DNA of 64,000 nucleotides. Source: Kitasatospora sp. NBC_00315 (GTDB lineage Bacteria; Actinomycetota; Actinomycetes; Streptomycetales; Streptomycetaceae). Below the pieces are notes generated by a model. That model did not search any database. It was given only the letters and a program-made list of their open reading frames with translations, and was not told where the DNA came from. Both the position numbers and the translations under genes were made by a program. Location: the NCBI RefSeq assembly GCF_041435095.1, contig NZ_CP108025.1:2046001-2110000 (forward strand), given 5' to 3'. Shown piece by piece: positions 53,026 to 62,263 of the stretch; position 1 is the first letter of the stretch, and each line of letters starts with the position of its first letter.

Positions 53026-55190
53026 TGAGCGGCGCGGAGACCCCGTCCGCGGCCTCCGCGAGCACGGCGGACCCGCTCGACCGGCTCGACCCGGTGGTGC
53101 TGCACCACATCGTCAACACCCTGGGCTGGCCCGATCTTCGTCCGCTGCAGCGCGCCGCGATCGGCCCGTTGATGGACGGCGAGGACGCGATCCTGCTGGC
53201 GCCGACCGCCGGCGGCAAGACCGAGGCGGCCTGCTTCCCGGTGCTCTCCGCCATGGCCGAGCAACGCTGGACCGGCGTGTCCGTGCTCTACCTCTGCCCG
53301 CTCAAAGCCCTGCTCAACAACCTCGTCACACGCGTCGACTCGTACGCCCAGTGGATCGGGCGACGCGCCGCCCTGTGGCACGGCGACACGACCGAGTCAC
53401 AGCGACGCCGCATCCGGGCCGATCCGCCGGACATCCTCCTCACCACCCCCGAGTCGCTCGAGGCCATGCTGATCGGCATCAAGACCGATCACGGCCACCT
53501 GCTCTCGTCGATCCGCGCCGTCGTCGTGGACGAAGTCCACGCCTTCGCGGGCGACGACCGGGGATGGCACCTGCTCGCCGTCCTGGAACGGCTCCAGCGC
53601 ATCACCGGTCGTCCCATCCAGCGCATCGGCCTCTCGGCGACCGTCGGCAATCCACAGGAGCTGCTCACCTGGCTGCAGGGCTCCGGTGCCGGCAGCCGAT
53701 CCGGGCAGGTCGTCGCACCCGACCTTGCGGCCACCCCCGCCGGCACAACCGGCACACAGCCGGCCGGTGAAGTCGAACTCGACTACGTGGGCTCGTTGGA
53801 CAACGCGGCAAAGCTCATCGCCTCCCTGCACCGTGGCGAGAAACGGCTCGTCTTCTGCGACTCCCGCAGGCAGGTCGAGCAGCTCGGAGCCGCGCTACGG
53901 GCCCGCGAGATCACCACCTTCCTCTCGCACGCCTCGCTGTCGGCAGAAGAACGGGCCAGATCCGAACAGGCCTTCGCGGAGGCCCGCGACTGCGTCATCG
54001 TCTCCACCTCCACTCTCGAACTGGGCATCGACGTCGGAGACCTGGACCGCGTCATCCAGATCGACGCGCCGCGTACGGTCGCCTCCTTCCTCCAACGCAT
54101 CGGGCGCACCGGACGGCGGGCCGGCAGCGTACGCAACTGCCTGTTCCTGGCAACCGAGGACGACACCCTGCTCCAAGCGGCCGGCCTGCTCCGACTGTGG
54201 GGACAAGGCTGGGTCGAGGCCGTCACGCCGCCCCCCGAGCCCCGGCACCTGGTCGCCCAGCAGTTCCTGGCCCTGACCCTCCAGGAACACAAGCTCGGCG
54301 ACCGCCTGTGGAGCCTGGAGTGGAACGGCCTCGCGCCCTTCGACCGCTCCGCCGAACCGATCCTCAGACATCTGGTCGGCGAGGGCTTCCTCGACGACGA
54401 CGGCGGACTGCTCTTCATCGGACCCGAGGCGGAACAGCGTTTCGGCCGTCGCCACTTCATCGAGCTGACCGCATCGTTCACGGCGCCACCGCAGTTCACC
54501 GTCCTGTCCGGACGCACCGAGATCGGCCAGACGGATCCCGCCGTCCTCACCGAGGAGCGGCCCGGACCGCGTCGGCTGCTTCTCGGCGGCCGCAGCTGGC
54601 AGGTCACCTTCATCGACTGGGGTCGACGCCGTGCTTTCGTCGAGCCGGCCGACGGCGGGGGCATCGCCAAGTGGTCGGGCAACGGCATCGCGGGACTCTC
54701 CTACGAGCTGACCCGCTCGATGCGCGAGGTACTACTGGGGGCCGATCCACCGGTCGCATTGACCCGCCGTGCGCAGGCACGTATCCAGCAGCTGCGCGAC
54801 GAGGAAGCACCGGACAGCGTGCACCCGGCCGGGTCTCTCGTCACCCGCTTCGGGGACGACGTGCGCTGGTGGACCTGGGCCGGGTTCCGGGCCAACTCGA
54901 CGCTCGCTGCCACCTTGTCCTCGGTCGCCGACCCCGTGCAGCGTCCCACCGACCGCTACGTACGACTGCGCGAGGACCTCACCGCTGAGATGTGGCAACG
55001 GGCCCGTACGAGCGCCGGGGGGAGTCTGGTCTTTCCGGACGTCGACCGGCGCGCCGTCAAGGGGCTCAAGTTCTCCGCGGCGCTGCCCGAGCGGCTCGCC
55101 ACGGCGACGGTGGCCGCCAGACTGGCGGACTTTCCGGGGGCTGCAGCGGCGCTCGCCGAGGCGGTCCGCCTGCACGTCATGCGCACCTGA
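53025..55190 (+). CDS. brxHI: BrxHI, BREX type 2 DEAD/DEAH helicase
   Basis: A 721-residue superfamily 2 helicase of the Lhr-like group. Motif I is LAPTAGGKTEAA (Lys about 65), motif Ia LYLCPLKALLNN, motif II VVVDEVHAF (Asp about 169), motif III LSATVGNP and motif VI QRIGRTGRRAG (about 357-367). The final 350 residues are the winged-helix and C-terminal regions typical of the family. It completes the six-gene type 2 set. The ATG at 53025 shares its first base with the brxD stop (TGATG); a GTG one codon upstream is possible. A hairpin follows the stop. Confidence 0.92.
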   Translation: MSGAETPSAASASTADPLDRLDPVVLHHIVNTLGWPDLRPLQRAAIGPLMDGEDAILLAPTAGGKTEAACFPVLSAMAEQRWTGVSVLYLCPLKALLNNLVTRVDSYAQWIGRRAALWHGDTTESQRRRIRADPPDILLTTPESLEAMLIGIKTDHGHLLSSIRAVVVDEVHAFAGDDRGWHLLAVLERLQRITGRPIQRIGLSATVGNPQELLTWLQGSGAGSRSGQVVAPDLAATPAGTTGTQPAGEVELDYVGSLDNAAKLIASLHRGEKRLVFCDSRRQVEQLGAALRAREITTFLSHASLSAEERARSEQAFAEARDCVIVSTSTLELGIDVGDLDRVIQIDAPRTVASFLQRIGRTGRRAGSVRNCLFLATEDDTLLQAAGLLRLWGQGWVEAVTPPPEPRHLVAQQFLALTLQEHKLGDRLWSLEWNGLAPFDRSAEPILRHLVGEGFLDDDGGLLFIGPEAEQRFGRRHFIELTASFTAPPQFTVLSGRTEIGQTDPAVLTEERPGPRRLLLGGRSWQVTFIDWGRRRAFVEPADGGGIAKWSGNGIAGLSYELTRSMREVLLGADPPVALTRRAQARIQQLRDEEAPDSVHPAGSLVTRFGDDVRWWTWAGFRANSTLAATLSSVADPVQRPTDRYVRLREDLTAEMWQRARTSAGGSLVFPDVDRRAVKGLKFSAALPERLATATVAARLADFPGAAAALAEAVRLHVMRT

Positions 55191-55202
55191 AAGCCTCTGA
55201 GG

Positions 55203-55241
55203 GTGATCACATGGCAGTAGGGCATCCCGCCATGTGATCAC
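55203..55241. terminator. 13-bp inverted repeat after brxHI
   Basis: Perfect 13-bp arms GTGATCACATGGC (55203-55215) and GCCATGTGATCAC (55229-55241) with a 13-nt loop. It lies 12 bp after the brxHI stop and 42 bp before the next start. It is probably the operon terminator, but each arm carries the GTGATCAC palindrome seen upstream of brxD, so it may also act as an operator for the following gene. Confidence 0.65.
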
Positions 55242-55282
55242 TATCTGCCCATCAGCCGGCACGGGTTCGTACACCTGACGGT

Positions 55283-57280
55283 ATGGTTCGTCTCGTCATC
55301 AGCGCGGCCCGCCGGGCTTCCCTCCACGGGACATGCCCCCACCCGCACGAGTCACTTCGTGCTGCCTGGGAGCAAGCCTTGCTGTACCGCGACTCCGCCT
55401 CGGCGGTCGCCGCCGAAGGTCTGACCGGGGCGCTCTTCCTGCGCCTCATCGACCAGTTCGTCCACAAGCACGGCCACCGGCCCAGCCCCGGTGAGATCCG
55501 TTCGTGGGAGATGAGCATCCCGGTTCTGACCAACGCACTACTCGACGCCGGTCTGGGCAAGGTCGAGGTACTGCTCGAGTACTCGCTCCCGCTGAACAGC
55601 AAGCGGGCCGACGTGATACTCGCCGGTGTCCACCCCGGTACCGGCGAGTCGTCCTACCTGGTGGTCGAGCTCAAGCAGTGGAGCGGTGCGCTGCCCGAGG
55701 ACGGCGAACCGCTGCTCTGCCGGGTGGACTCCTACGCCCGGCCGGTGCTCAACCCGATCGAGCAGGTCCGCGGCTACTGCGACTACCTGGTGTCGTTCAA
55801 CGGAGCACTGGCCGACCACCCGGAACGGATCTCCGGAGTGGCCTTCTTGCACAACGCGACCGAGTTCGGGGTCCAGGGCCTGCTCGAGGTGGAGCAGAGC
55901 GAGCGGGGCAGGCTGTTCACCGGGGACCGCCGCGGGGAGTTCCTCGACTACCTCCGTTCGAAGCTCGGGCCGGTCTCCGGCGCGGGGGCTGCGGACGAGT
56001 TGCTCGCCGGTAAGGTCGGCCCGTCCAAGCAACTGATGGCCGTCGCCGCCGCAGAGGTCCGCGAGCGCGAGCAGTTCGTCCTGCTGGACGAGCAGCGAGT
56101 CGCGTACGAGATCGTGCTTCGGGCGGTGCGCCGGGCCCGACAGTCCGATCACAAAGAGGTGGTCGTCATCACGGGGGGACCGGGTACGGGAAAGAGCGTC
56201 ATCGCACTCTCGCTCATGGGGGACCTCTACCGTCGCAACATCACGGCGCTCCATGCGACCGGTTCCAGCTCGTTCACGACGACCATGCGCCGGATGGCCG
56301 GGGCTCGCAAGCGCGAAGTCCAGGAACTGTTCAAGTACTTCAACAGTTTCATGACCGCCGAGCGCAATGGCCTCGATGTGCTGATCTGCGACGAGGCGCA
56401 CCGCATCCGGGAAACCTCGGCGAACCGCTACACCAAGGCCGAGCACCGCTCCGCGAAGCCGCAGATCGAGGAGCTGATCGACGCCGCACGCGTGCCGGTC
56501 TTCCTGCTGGACGAGCACCAGGTGGTTCGTCCGGGCGAGATGGGCACCGTGGACCAGATCAAGGCCGCCGCAGCAGCGAAGAAGCTGGAGTGCCGAGTCG
56601 TCGAGCTGGACAGCCAGTTCCGCTGCGGGGGCAGCGATGCCTACCTCAGATGGGTGGTGCGGCTGCTGGGACTGGAGGCCGGCGGCCCGGTCGGCTGGGA
56701 GCCGGACGGCAAGGTCGCCCTGGAGGTGGTCGACAGCCCGCAGGAGATGGAGGCGTTTCTCGAGGCCCGTCTCGCCGAGAAGTACAGCGCGCGGATGTCG
56801 GCGGGGTACTGCTGGAAGTGGACGAAGACGATCAAGCCGGGAGACCCGCTCCCCCTGGACGTGCAGATCGGGGACTGGTCCAGGCCCTGGAACCTCTTCG
56901 GCGACCGCTCGATCGCGGGTGCACCACCGGCCGCACTCTGGGCCACCGACCCGGCCGGCTTCGGGCAGGTCGGGTGTGTCTATACCGCCCAGGGCTTCGA
57001 GTACGACTGGAGCGGCGTCGTCCTCGGGCCCGACCTGGTCTGGCGCACGGACCGCTGGGTGGCCGACCGCACCGCCTCCAAGGACCCGGTGTTCCGGAAG
57101 TCCACCGGTGAGGCCGAGCTCAACCGCCTGATCCGGAACACGTACAAGGTACTGCTGACCCGCGGCATGGTCGGCACGATCGTGTACTCGACGGATCCGG
57201 AGACCCGGGCGAAGCTGCGGGAGCTGGTCCGGCCGGGGCGCGTCGAGCAGGCCCTTCAGGCGGCCGAGGTGGTGGTCTGA
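55283..57280 (+). CDS. PD-(D/E)XK-like nuclease fused to DUF2075 helicase
   Basis: A 665-residue protein. The N-terminal about 230 residues look like a restriction-nuclease fold: SKRADVILAG (Asp about 110) then YLVVELKQW (E-x-K, about 130-132). The rest is a DUF2075 superfamily 1-type helicase: VVVITGGPGTGKSVIAL (Lys about 304), DVLICDEAHRIRE (about 370), VELDSQFRCGGSDAYL, VGCVYTAQGFEYDW and NTYKVLLTRGMVGTIVY near the end. Such proteins are frequent in defence islands, with DNA-end or invader processing presumed. It starts just after the hairpin behind brxHI and ends 53 bp before the ScoMcrA-like gene, same strand. It is not part of the canonical type 2 BREX set. Confidence 0.8.
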   Translation: MVRLVISAARRASLHGTCPHPHESLRAAWEQALLYRDSASAVAAEGLTGALFLRLIDQFVHKHGHRPSPGEIRSWEMSIPVLTNALLDAGLGKVEVLLEYSLPLNSKRADVILAGVHPGTGESSYLVVELKQWSGALPEDGEPLLCRVDSYARPVLNPIEQVRGYCDYLVSFNGALADHPERISGVAFLHNATEFGVQGLLEVEQSERGRLFTGDRRGEFLDYLRSKLGPVSGAGAADELLAGKVGPSKQLMAVAAAEVREREQFVLLDEQRVAYEIVLRAVRRARQSDHKEVVVITGGPGTGKSVIALSLMGDLYRRNITALHATGSSSFTTTMRRMAGARKREVQELFKYFNSFMTAERNGLDVLICDEAHRIRETSANRYTKAEHRSAKPQIEELIDAARVPVFLLDEHQVVRPGEMGTVDQIKAAAAAKKLECRVVELDSQFRCGGSDAYLRWVVRLLGLEAGGPVGWEPDGKVALEVVDSPQEMEAFLEARLAEKYSARMSAGYCWKWTKTIKPGDPLPLDVQIGDWSRPWNLFGDRSIAGAPPAALWATDPAGFGQVGCVYTAQGFEYDWSGVVLGPDLVWRTDRWVADRTASKDPVFRKSTGEAELNRLIRNTYKVLLTRGMVGTIVYSTDPETRAKLRELVRPGRVEQALQAAEVVV

Positions 57281-57333
57281 CCGGCACCGGACTGGCCGAG
57301 GATTTGTCATACCCTCCTATTACTCTCGCTCAC

Positions 57334-59127
57334 ATGGGACTTGCGAGTGTGACGCGTGCGGGAGTACTGGCCGCGGCCAGGGAGAGTGAGCGGCTGGGAC
57401 GGGACGAGTTCCGCCGCCGGTACGACTTCGGCCGCGCGACCACGTACGAGCTGGTGCTGGACGGATACCGGCACGACTCGAAGGCGATCGCGGGCGTCGC
57501 ACACCTCTACTCGGCCGATGCGCTGCTGACCGCTCAGGACTTCAGTGGCGGCGCGCACACCGTGGTCCGCCACCTGCGCGCACTTGGCTTCACGGTCGAG
57601 GAGCGGGGGCAGTCGTCCCAGGACTCCGCCGCCCCGGCGACGCCTGGCCTCGTTCTCCAACCGAGGGGAGGTACCCGGGACCGCGGCCCGCACAACTTCG
57701 CGAAGTCGGTACGACGGGGAGTCCCCCTGTCGAGCCTTCGCGACGTCCTCGGTGGGGAGTCGGAGGTGCTCGCCGGTCTCTACCCGAACGGGATCGCCCG
57801 CTTCTGGGGCTCCACGCCGACCTCGCAGACCGGCAACGCCAAGGCCAAGGCGCTGCGCGGCCGCCGGGTCGGCGACGACGTGCTGTTCTACGCCGACAAC
57901 AGTTTCATCGCCCGTGCGAGAATCCTCCACCTGTTCACCAGCCCGGCCGTGGCGCGGGCCGTCTGGGGCACGGACGACGAGAGTGCGACCTGGGAGCACA
58001 TCATGGCTCTGGGCGAGATCGAGGAGTTCGCCCAGCCGGTCTCGGCGCTCGAGGTCCTGGCAGCCCTGAACGTCCCCGCGCCCCTGCGCAGCCTCACCCT
58101 GCGGTCCGCGCACGACTACCACCACATCTCCCCCATGCTCCCGGGCCCCCGACGACGACCGGCGTCTCCCGCACCGGAGCCGCCGCCCGCCGCGCCGACT
58201 CCCATGGAGCCGGCGAACCTGCTGGCCCGGCTGGACGGCCTCAAGACCCATCACGCGGCCGGGGGCGGCCGGCCCAGCCGCCATCAGCCGATCGCACTGC
58301 TGTGGAGCATCGCCCGGGTGGCAGCCGGCAAGCCACGCCTGGCACCCTGGTCGCGCTTTCGCGCGGAGGTCGGACCACTGCTGGCCGAGTTCGGACTGCC
58401 GCACTCCAAAGTCACCCCCGAGTACCCCTTCTGGCATCTTCGGGGCAGCGGCCTGTGGGAGGTGCACGGGGTGTCGGCGGAGCCGGGCTCGGCGCCACAG
58501 GTCGGCACCCTCAACAGCGCCCAGCCCGTCGCGGGGCTCAGCTTCGAGGCGGCGGAACTGCTGCGAAACCCCGTCGTACGGCTGGAGGCCATGGCCCGGC
58601 TCGTGGCGGGCTACCTCCAGGACGTCGACCGGACGGCTCTGCTCTGCCGACTCGGACTCCCCGAATACACGACCGCTGACGGCCTGCTCGAGCGCACCGG
58701 GGACCCGGACGAGCGCGGAGCCCGTGAGACTGACCGGACGACGGGTGCGACCGAGCGGCGAGCGTCCACCACCCTTCGCCCGATTCGTGACGCCGCTCTG
58801 GCCAGCCGGGTCAAGAGGCTGCACGGCCACCAGTGCCAGGTGTGCGGAATCCAACTGCGCTACCTGCTCAAGCCCTACAACGAGGCCGCTCACATCCGTG
58901 GGCTCGGTTCGCCGCACGACGGTCCGGACGAACTGCGCAACCTGCTCTGTCTCTGTCCCAACCACCACGTCCTCTTCGACGGCCTGGAGATCTACGTCGA
59001 CGCCGAGGGCCGGGTCAGGCAGTCCCGTACCGGCCAGTCGCTCGGCCTGCTCCAGCTCCACCCCGACCACCCGATCGACCAGGAACATCTCCGCTACCAC
59101 CGGACGCTGTGTGAGCTGAACGCCTGA
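57334..59127 (+). CDS. ScoMcrA-like type IV restriction enzyme (SBD-HNH)
   Basis: A 597-residue protein. The N-terminal domain (about 1-85; MGLASVTRAGVLAAARES, YDFGRATTYELV, YDSKAI) matches the start of ScoMcrA. A middle segment (about 115-250; FAKSVRRGVPL, IARFWGSTPTSQTGNA, VGDDVLFYADN) has the look of an EVE/PUA-type modified-base reader. A sulfur-binding domain follows (about 305-375) with SRHQPIALLWSIARV and YPFWHLRGSGLWEVHG, then an HNH nuclease (about 485-555) with CQVCGIQ, AAHIRGLGSPHDGPDEL and LCLCPNHHVLFDG. The family cuts phosphorothioate or methylated DNA. ATG 57334 fits homologue starts; the frame is open ten codons further to a TTG. Confidence 0.88.
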   Translation: MGLASVTRAGVLAAARESERLGRDEFRRRYDFGRATTYELVLDGYRHDSKAIAGVAHLYSADALLTAQDFSGGAHTVVRHLRALGFTVEERGQSSQDSAAPATPGLVLQPRGGTRDRGPHNFAKSVRRGVPLSSLRDVLGGESEVLAGLYPNGIARFWGSTPTSQTGNAKAKALRGRRVGDDVLFYADNSFIARARILHLFTSPAVARAVWGTDDESATWEHIMALGEIEEFAQPVSALEVLAALNVPAPLRSLTLRSAHDYHHISPMLPGPRRRPASPAPEPPPAAPTPMEPANLLARLDGLKTHHAAGGGRPSRHQPIALLWSIARVAAGKPRLAPWSRFRAEVGPLLAEFGLPHSKVTPEYPFWHLRGSGLWEVHGVSAEPGSAPQVGTLNSAQPVAGLSFEAAELLRNPVVRLEAMARLVAGYLQDVDRTALLCRLGLPEYTTADGLLERTGDPDERGARETDRTTGATERRASTTLRPIRDAALASRVKRLHGHQCQVCGIQLRYLLKPYNEAAHIRGLGSPHDGPDELRNLLCLCPNHHVLFDGLEIYVDAEGRVRQSRTGQSLGLLQLHPDHPIDQEHLRYHRTLCELNA

Positions 59128-59161
59128 CGCGCACCGACCGACGGCCCGCCGCGCATGCCCC

Positions 59162-59215
59162 GCCCCCGACAGCACGACGCCCGGGCCCCCGGGCGCGCGT
59201 GGCGCTGTCGGGGGC
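59162..59215. terminator. Bidirectional terminator between convergent genes
   Basis: 12-bp arms GCCCCCGACAGC (59162-59173) and GCTGTCGGGGGC (59204-59215), with a nested GCCCGGGCCCCCGGGC hairpin in the loop. It separates the restriction gene (+) from the acyltransferase fusion gene (-) and closes the defence island. Confidence 0.85.
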
Positions 59216-59230
59216 CCGGGCGGGCGGGGG

Positions 59231-62200
59231 TCAGGAGTGGCCGCCTCCCCTGGTCGAGACGGCGACGTACTGGACCCGCATCGGGTGACCGGCCTCGGTG
59301 GCCGGGCCGGGGGTCGCACCCAGGGCGGCGGGCAGGTTTCCGCCCATCGCGACGTCCAGGATCAGGAACTGGCCGTGGTGTACCGCGCGGTCCCAGGTGG
59401 CCGGGTCCATCCGGTCGGCGGTCACCCGGTGGTACTCGCGGCCGTCGAGGTACCAGCGCACCTGTTCGGCGCCGGGGGTGAAGTCGAGCTCCACGGCGTA
59501 GGTGTGGAAGCCCGTCCGGCAGTCGGGGCACGGCTGCTCGGCCGAGCCGAGGCCCTTCGGCTCCTGGCAGGGGCCGCCGTCGGCGGTGCCGCAGTGCATC
59601 GTGCCGAAGACGGAGTCACGGCCGTTGACCGCCTCCATGACGTCGATCTCGCCGATCGCCGGCCAGCCGGTGTAGCCGTCGCGCAGCCCGGACCCGAGGG
59701 TCCAGAGGGCCGGCCAGTAGCCGGCCGCGGCGGGCCCGGTGACGTCCGGCAGGGCGATCGACGCCTCGATCCGCATCACCCCGCCGGGCGGCGGGGTGAG
59801 GTCGGAGCGCCGGGACTCGATCCGGCCCGAGGTCCAGCGGCCGTTCTCCAGCGTGGGCGCGATCTCCAGGGTGCCCCTGCCGTCGAGCCGGACGTTGGCG
59901 GTGGAGTCGGTCATCGTCTCGACCTCGCCCGTACCCCACTGCGCGGCCGGGCAGCCCGGGTAGCAGGTCCCCAGGTCGTACTGCCAGTCGGCGGCGGAGG
60001 GGCGGCTGCCCGCCGGGCCGTCGAAGTCGTCCCGCAGGAGCTGCGTCCAGCCGTCGGCGCCCGCCTCGGTGCGGGCCGGCACCACGCCGGCCCCGGTCAG
60101 CAGCCGCTCCAGCCTGGGAGTGAGCACGACGGCCGCGACGTTGGTCAGGTGCGCGTCGTCGCGATAGAGCAGGATGCGCTCCAGCACCGCCGGGCAGCTG
60201 CGCCCCTCGCCCGGGCAGAGGACCGAGTTCACCTCGACGGATCGCACGCCCGGCATCCGCCCGGCCGCGATCGCCTGCGCGAGCGGATCCGGCCACTGCG
60301 CGCGGGCCCGGTCGAACGCGCAGGCGCCCGGGTCGTCCGGGTGTCCGGAGAGGCAGACCGGGATGTCCGTCCCGGGCACCGGGGTGTCCTGGAGGTAGAC
60401 GATCGGCACGCCGAGCTCGCGCAGCGGCGCCAGGGTCCGCTCCCAGCCGTCGGCCAGGCGCTGTTGGTCGTCGGTGTAGCGGTTGAGCGAGGCGATCACG
60501 ATCAGCCGGGGCCTGGGCTCACTGCGGAGCCTGGCGACACTGTTCGCCCGCCAGCTGTCGCACTCCCGGTACTCCCGGCCCAACTGCGGGTTCACGACGG
60601 TGAGTTCCGGCAGCGGGCAGCCCTGCTTGACCAGCTCCTCCAGGGCCCAGTTGCGCTCTGCCGCGATGGCGAGCATCGGCGAGAACCACTGCCCGGCGTG
60701 CGAGTCGCCGAGCAGCACGATCCGGTCCGGGCCGGGCGCGCCGAAACGGCAGTCCGGGCTGACGGTCACGGCCGGCGCCACCTCGCACTCGCCGTCCGGC
60801 GGGAAGTCCTTGCGGGCCTGGACGGCGTCCGGCACGGTCGGCCCGCTTCTGAGCGGTGCGGCGGTACGGGACAGCAGGGAGGTGCCGTCCGGCGAACCGG
60901 GCGGCAGGCCGAGCATGTCGACCGGGGCGGCCGGCCCGAGCAGCCGGAGCGTCCCGGTGCCGACGACCAGGGCGAGCACGACCGGGACGACGACTGCCGC
61001 GAGCCCGAGCGACAGGCCGCGCCTCGGAAGTTCGGAGAGCGTGCGACTGCGGCGCAGCGGCTGTTCGATCCAGCGCAGCGCGGCCGCCGCGGGGAGGACG
61101 GCCGCCAGGGTCAGCGCGACCCTGACCGGCCACCCCAGCACCCCGAAGCGGGCCTCGGCGAGCACGAGGACGGGCCAGTGCCACAGGTAGAGGTTGTAGG
61201 AGAGCCGGCCCACGGCGCGCGGGGCCCGGGCGGCCAGCAGCCGGTCCACTCCCGGTCCGCCGGCCACCGGTGCGCCGGCCACCGGGCCCCCGCCGTCCCG
61301 GCCCGGCGTGCCCGCCAGGATGACGGCGGCGGCGCCGAGGGTCGGCACCAGCGCCGCGTACCCGGGGTAGGGGGTGGCCGCGTCGTACCCGAGGACGCAG
61401 CAGACGATCGCCGCCGCCCCCGCCCAGCCGCACAGCAGGCGCAGCGGGAGCGGCCCGCGCAGCCGGTGCCAGGGCAGCAGGGCCAGCAGCGCCCCGACGC
61501 CGAACTGCCAGACCCGCGACGGCGTGCCGAGGTAGGCCAGCGAGACGGAACCGTGCGTCCAGTGCAGCGACAGGGCGAAGGAGCCGAGCGTCAGCAGCGC
61601 GGTGAGCACCGCCACCGTCGCGCGCACGGCCCGGCCGCGGCGCACCGCCCGGGCCGTGAGGAGCACCAGGACGGCCAGCAGCGGGGCCCAGACCAGGTAG
61701 AACTGCTCCTCCACCGCGAGCGACCAGAAGTGCAGCAGCGGGCTCGGATCCCGCCCGGCCGCGAGGTAGTCGGTCTGCTGGGCGACGAAGCGCCAGTTGG
61801 AGACGGACAGCGCCGAGGCGAGGACGTCGTACTCCAGGTCGGTGCGGCGCAGCGGCGCGGTCAGCCAGGCGCCGGCCAGGGCGACCGTGCCGAGGACCAG
61901 GGCCGCCGAGGGCAGTAGCCGCCGCGCCCGGCGGGAGAAGAACTCACCCAGCCGGATCCGGCCGGTGGTGACCGCCTCGCGCACCAGGAGAGCGGTGATC
62001 AGGTAGCCGGAGATGACGAAGAAGACGTCCACGCCGACGAATCCGCCGGCCAGGCCGGGGACGGCGGCGTGGAAGCCGAGCACCGCGAGCACCGCCACCG
62101 CGCGCAGGCCCTCGATGTCGGGTCGGAAGGCCGCCGGACGCGGCCCCGGGCCCGGAGTACCGGGCCTGCGGGATCCGGAGCCGCCGGGTGGCGGGCCGGG

Positions 62201-62248
62201 GATGGTGAAGCTCTCCGGACGAAGGTCCGGAACCACGGTCGAGGACAT
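59231..62248 (-). CDS. Acyltransferase-3 / SGNH / GH16 glucanase fusion
   Basis: A 1005-residue protein made of three parts. (1) A membrane O-acyltransferase of the OafA type (about 40-400): FRPDIEGLRAVAV, FHAAVPGL, GYLITALL, LLHFWSLAVEEQFYLVW and LYLWHWPVL, with about ten membrane spans. (2) An SGNH hydrolase-like domain (about 480-725): IVLLGDSHAGQW and DDAHLT. (3) A GH16 domain (about 745-1000): LLRDDFDGPAG, GYWPALWTLG, GEIDVMEAVNG with the catalytic Glu pair at about 865 and 869, and FHTYAVELDF. AT3-SGNH pairs acetylate exported polysaccharides; GH16 cuts beta-1,3/1,4-glucans or related polymers. It is co-transcribed with the GT2 synthase 15 bp upstream; ATG 62248 follows GAAAGG. Confidence 0.9.
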   Translation of the reverse strand: MSSTVVPDLRPESFTIPGPPPGGSGSRRPGTPGPGPRPAAFRPDIEGLRAVAVLAVLGFHAAVPGLAGGFVGVDVFFVISGYLITALLVREAVTTGRIRLGEFFSRRARRLLPSAALVLGTVALAGAWLTAPLRRTDLEYDVLASALSVSNWRFVAQQTDYLAAGRDPSPLLHFWSLAVEEQFYLVWAPLLAVLVLLTARAVRRGRAVRATVAVLTALLTLGSFALSLHWTHGSVSLAYLGTPSRVWQFGVGALLALLPWHRLRGPLPLRLLCGWAGAAAIVCCVLGYDAATPYPGYAALVPTLGAAAVILAGTPGRDGGGPVAGAPVAGGPGVDRLLAARAPRAVGRLSYNLYLWHWPVLVLAEARFGVLGWPVRVALTLAAVLPAAAALRWIEQPLRRSRTLSELPRRGLSLGLAAVVVPVVLALVVGTGTLRLLGPAAPVDMLGLPPGSPDGTSLLSRTAAPLRSGPTVPDAVQARKDFPPDGECEVAPAVTVSPDCRFGAPGPDRIVLLGDSHAGQWFSPMLAIAAERNWALEELVKQGCPLPELTVVNPQLGREYRECDSWRANSVARLRSEPRPRLIVIASLNRYTDDQQRLADGWERTLAPLRELGVPIVYLQDTPVPGTDIPVCLSGHPDDPGACAFDRARAQWPDPLAQAIAAGRMPGVRSVEVNSVLCPGEGRSCPAVLERILLYRDDAHLTNVAAVVLTPRLERLLTGAGVVPARTEAGADGWTQLLRDDFDGPAGSRPSAADWQYDLGTCYPGCPAAQWGTGEVETMTDSTANVRLDGRGTLEIAPTLENGRWTSGRIESRRSDLTPPPGGVMRIEASIALPDVTGPAAAGYWPALWTLGSGLRDGYTGWPAIGEIDVMEAVNGRDSVFGTMHCGTADGGPCQEPKGLGSAEQPCPDCRTGFHTYAVELDFTPGAEQVRWYLDGREYHRVTADRMDPATWDRAVHHGQFLILDVAMGGNLPAALGATPGPATEAGHPMRVQYVAVSTRGGGHS

Positions 62249-62263
62249 CGGTGTGACGACCTT

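Noticed and set aside
30690-59127. The defence island as an integrative element or prophage with att sites
   Set aside because: No integrase, transposase, tRNA gene or flanking direct repeat is visible within the window.
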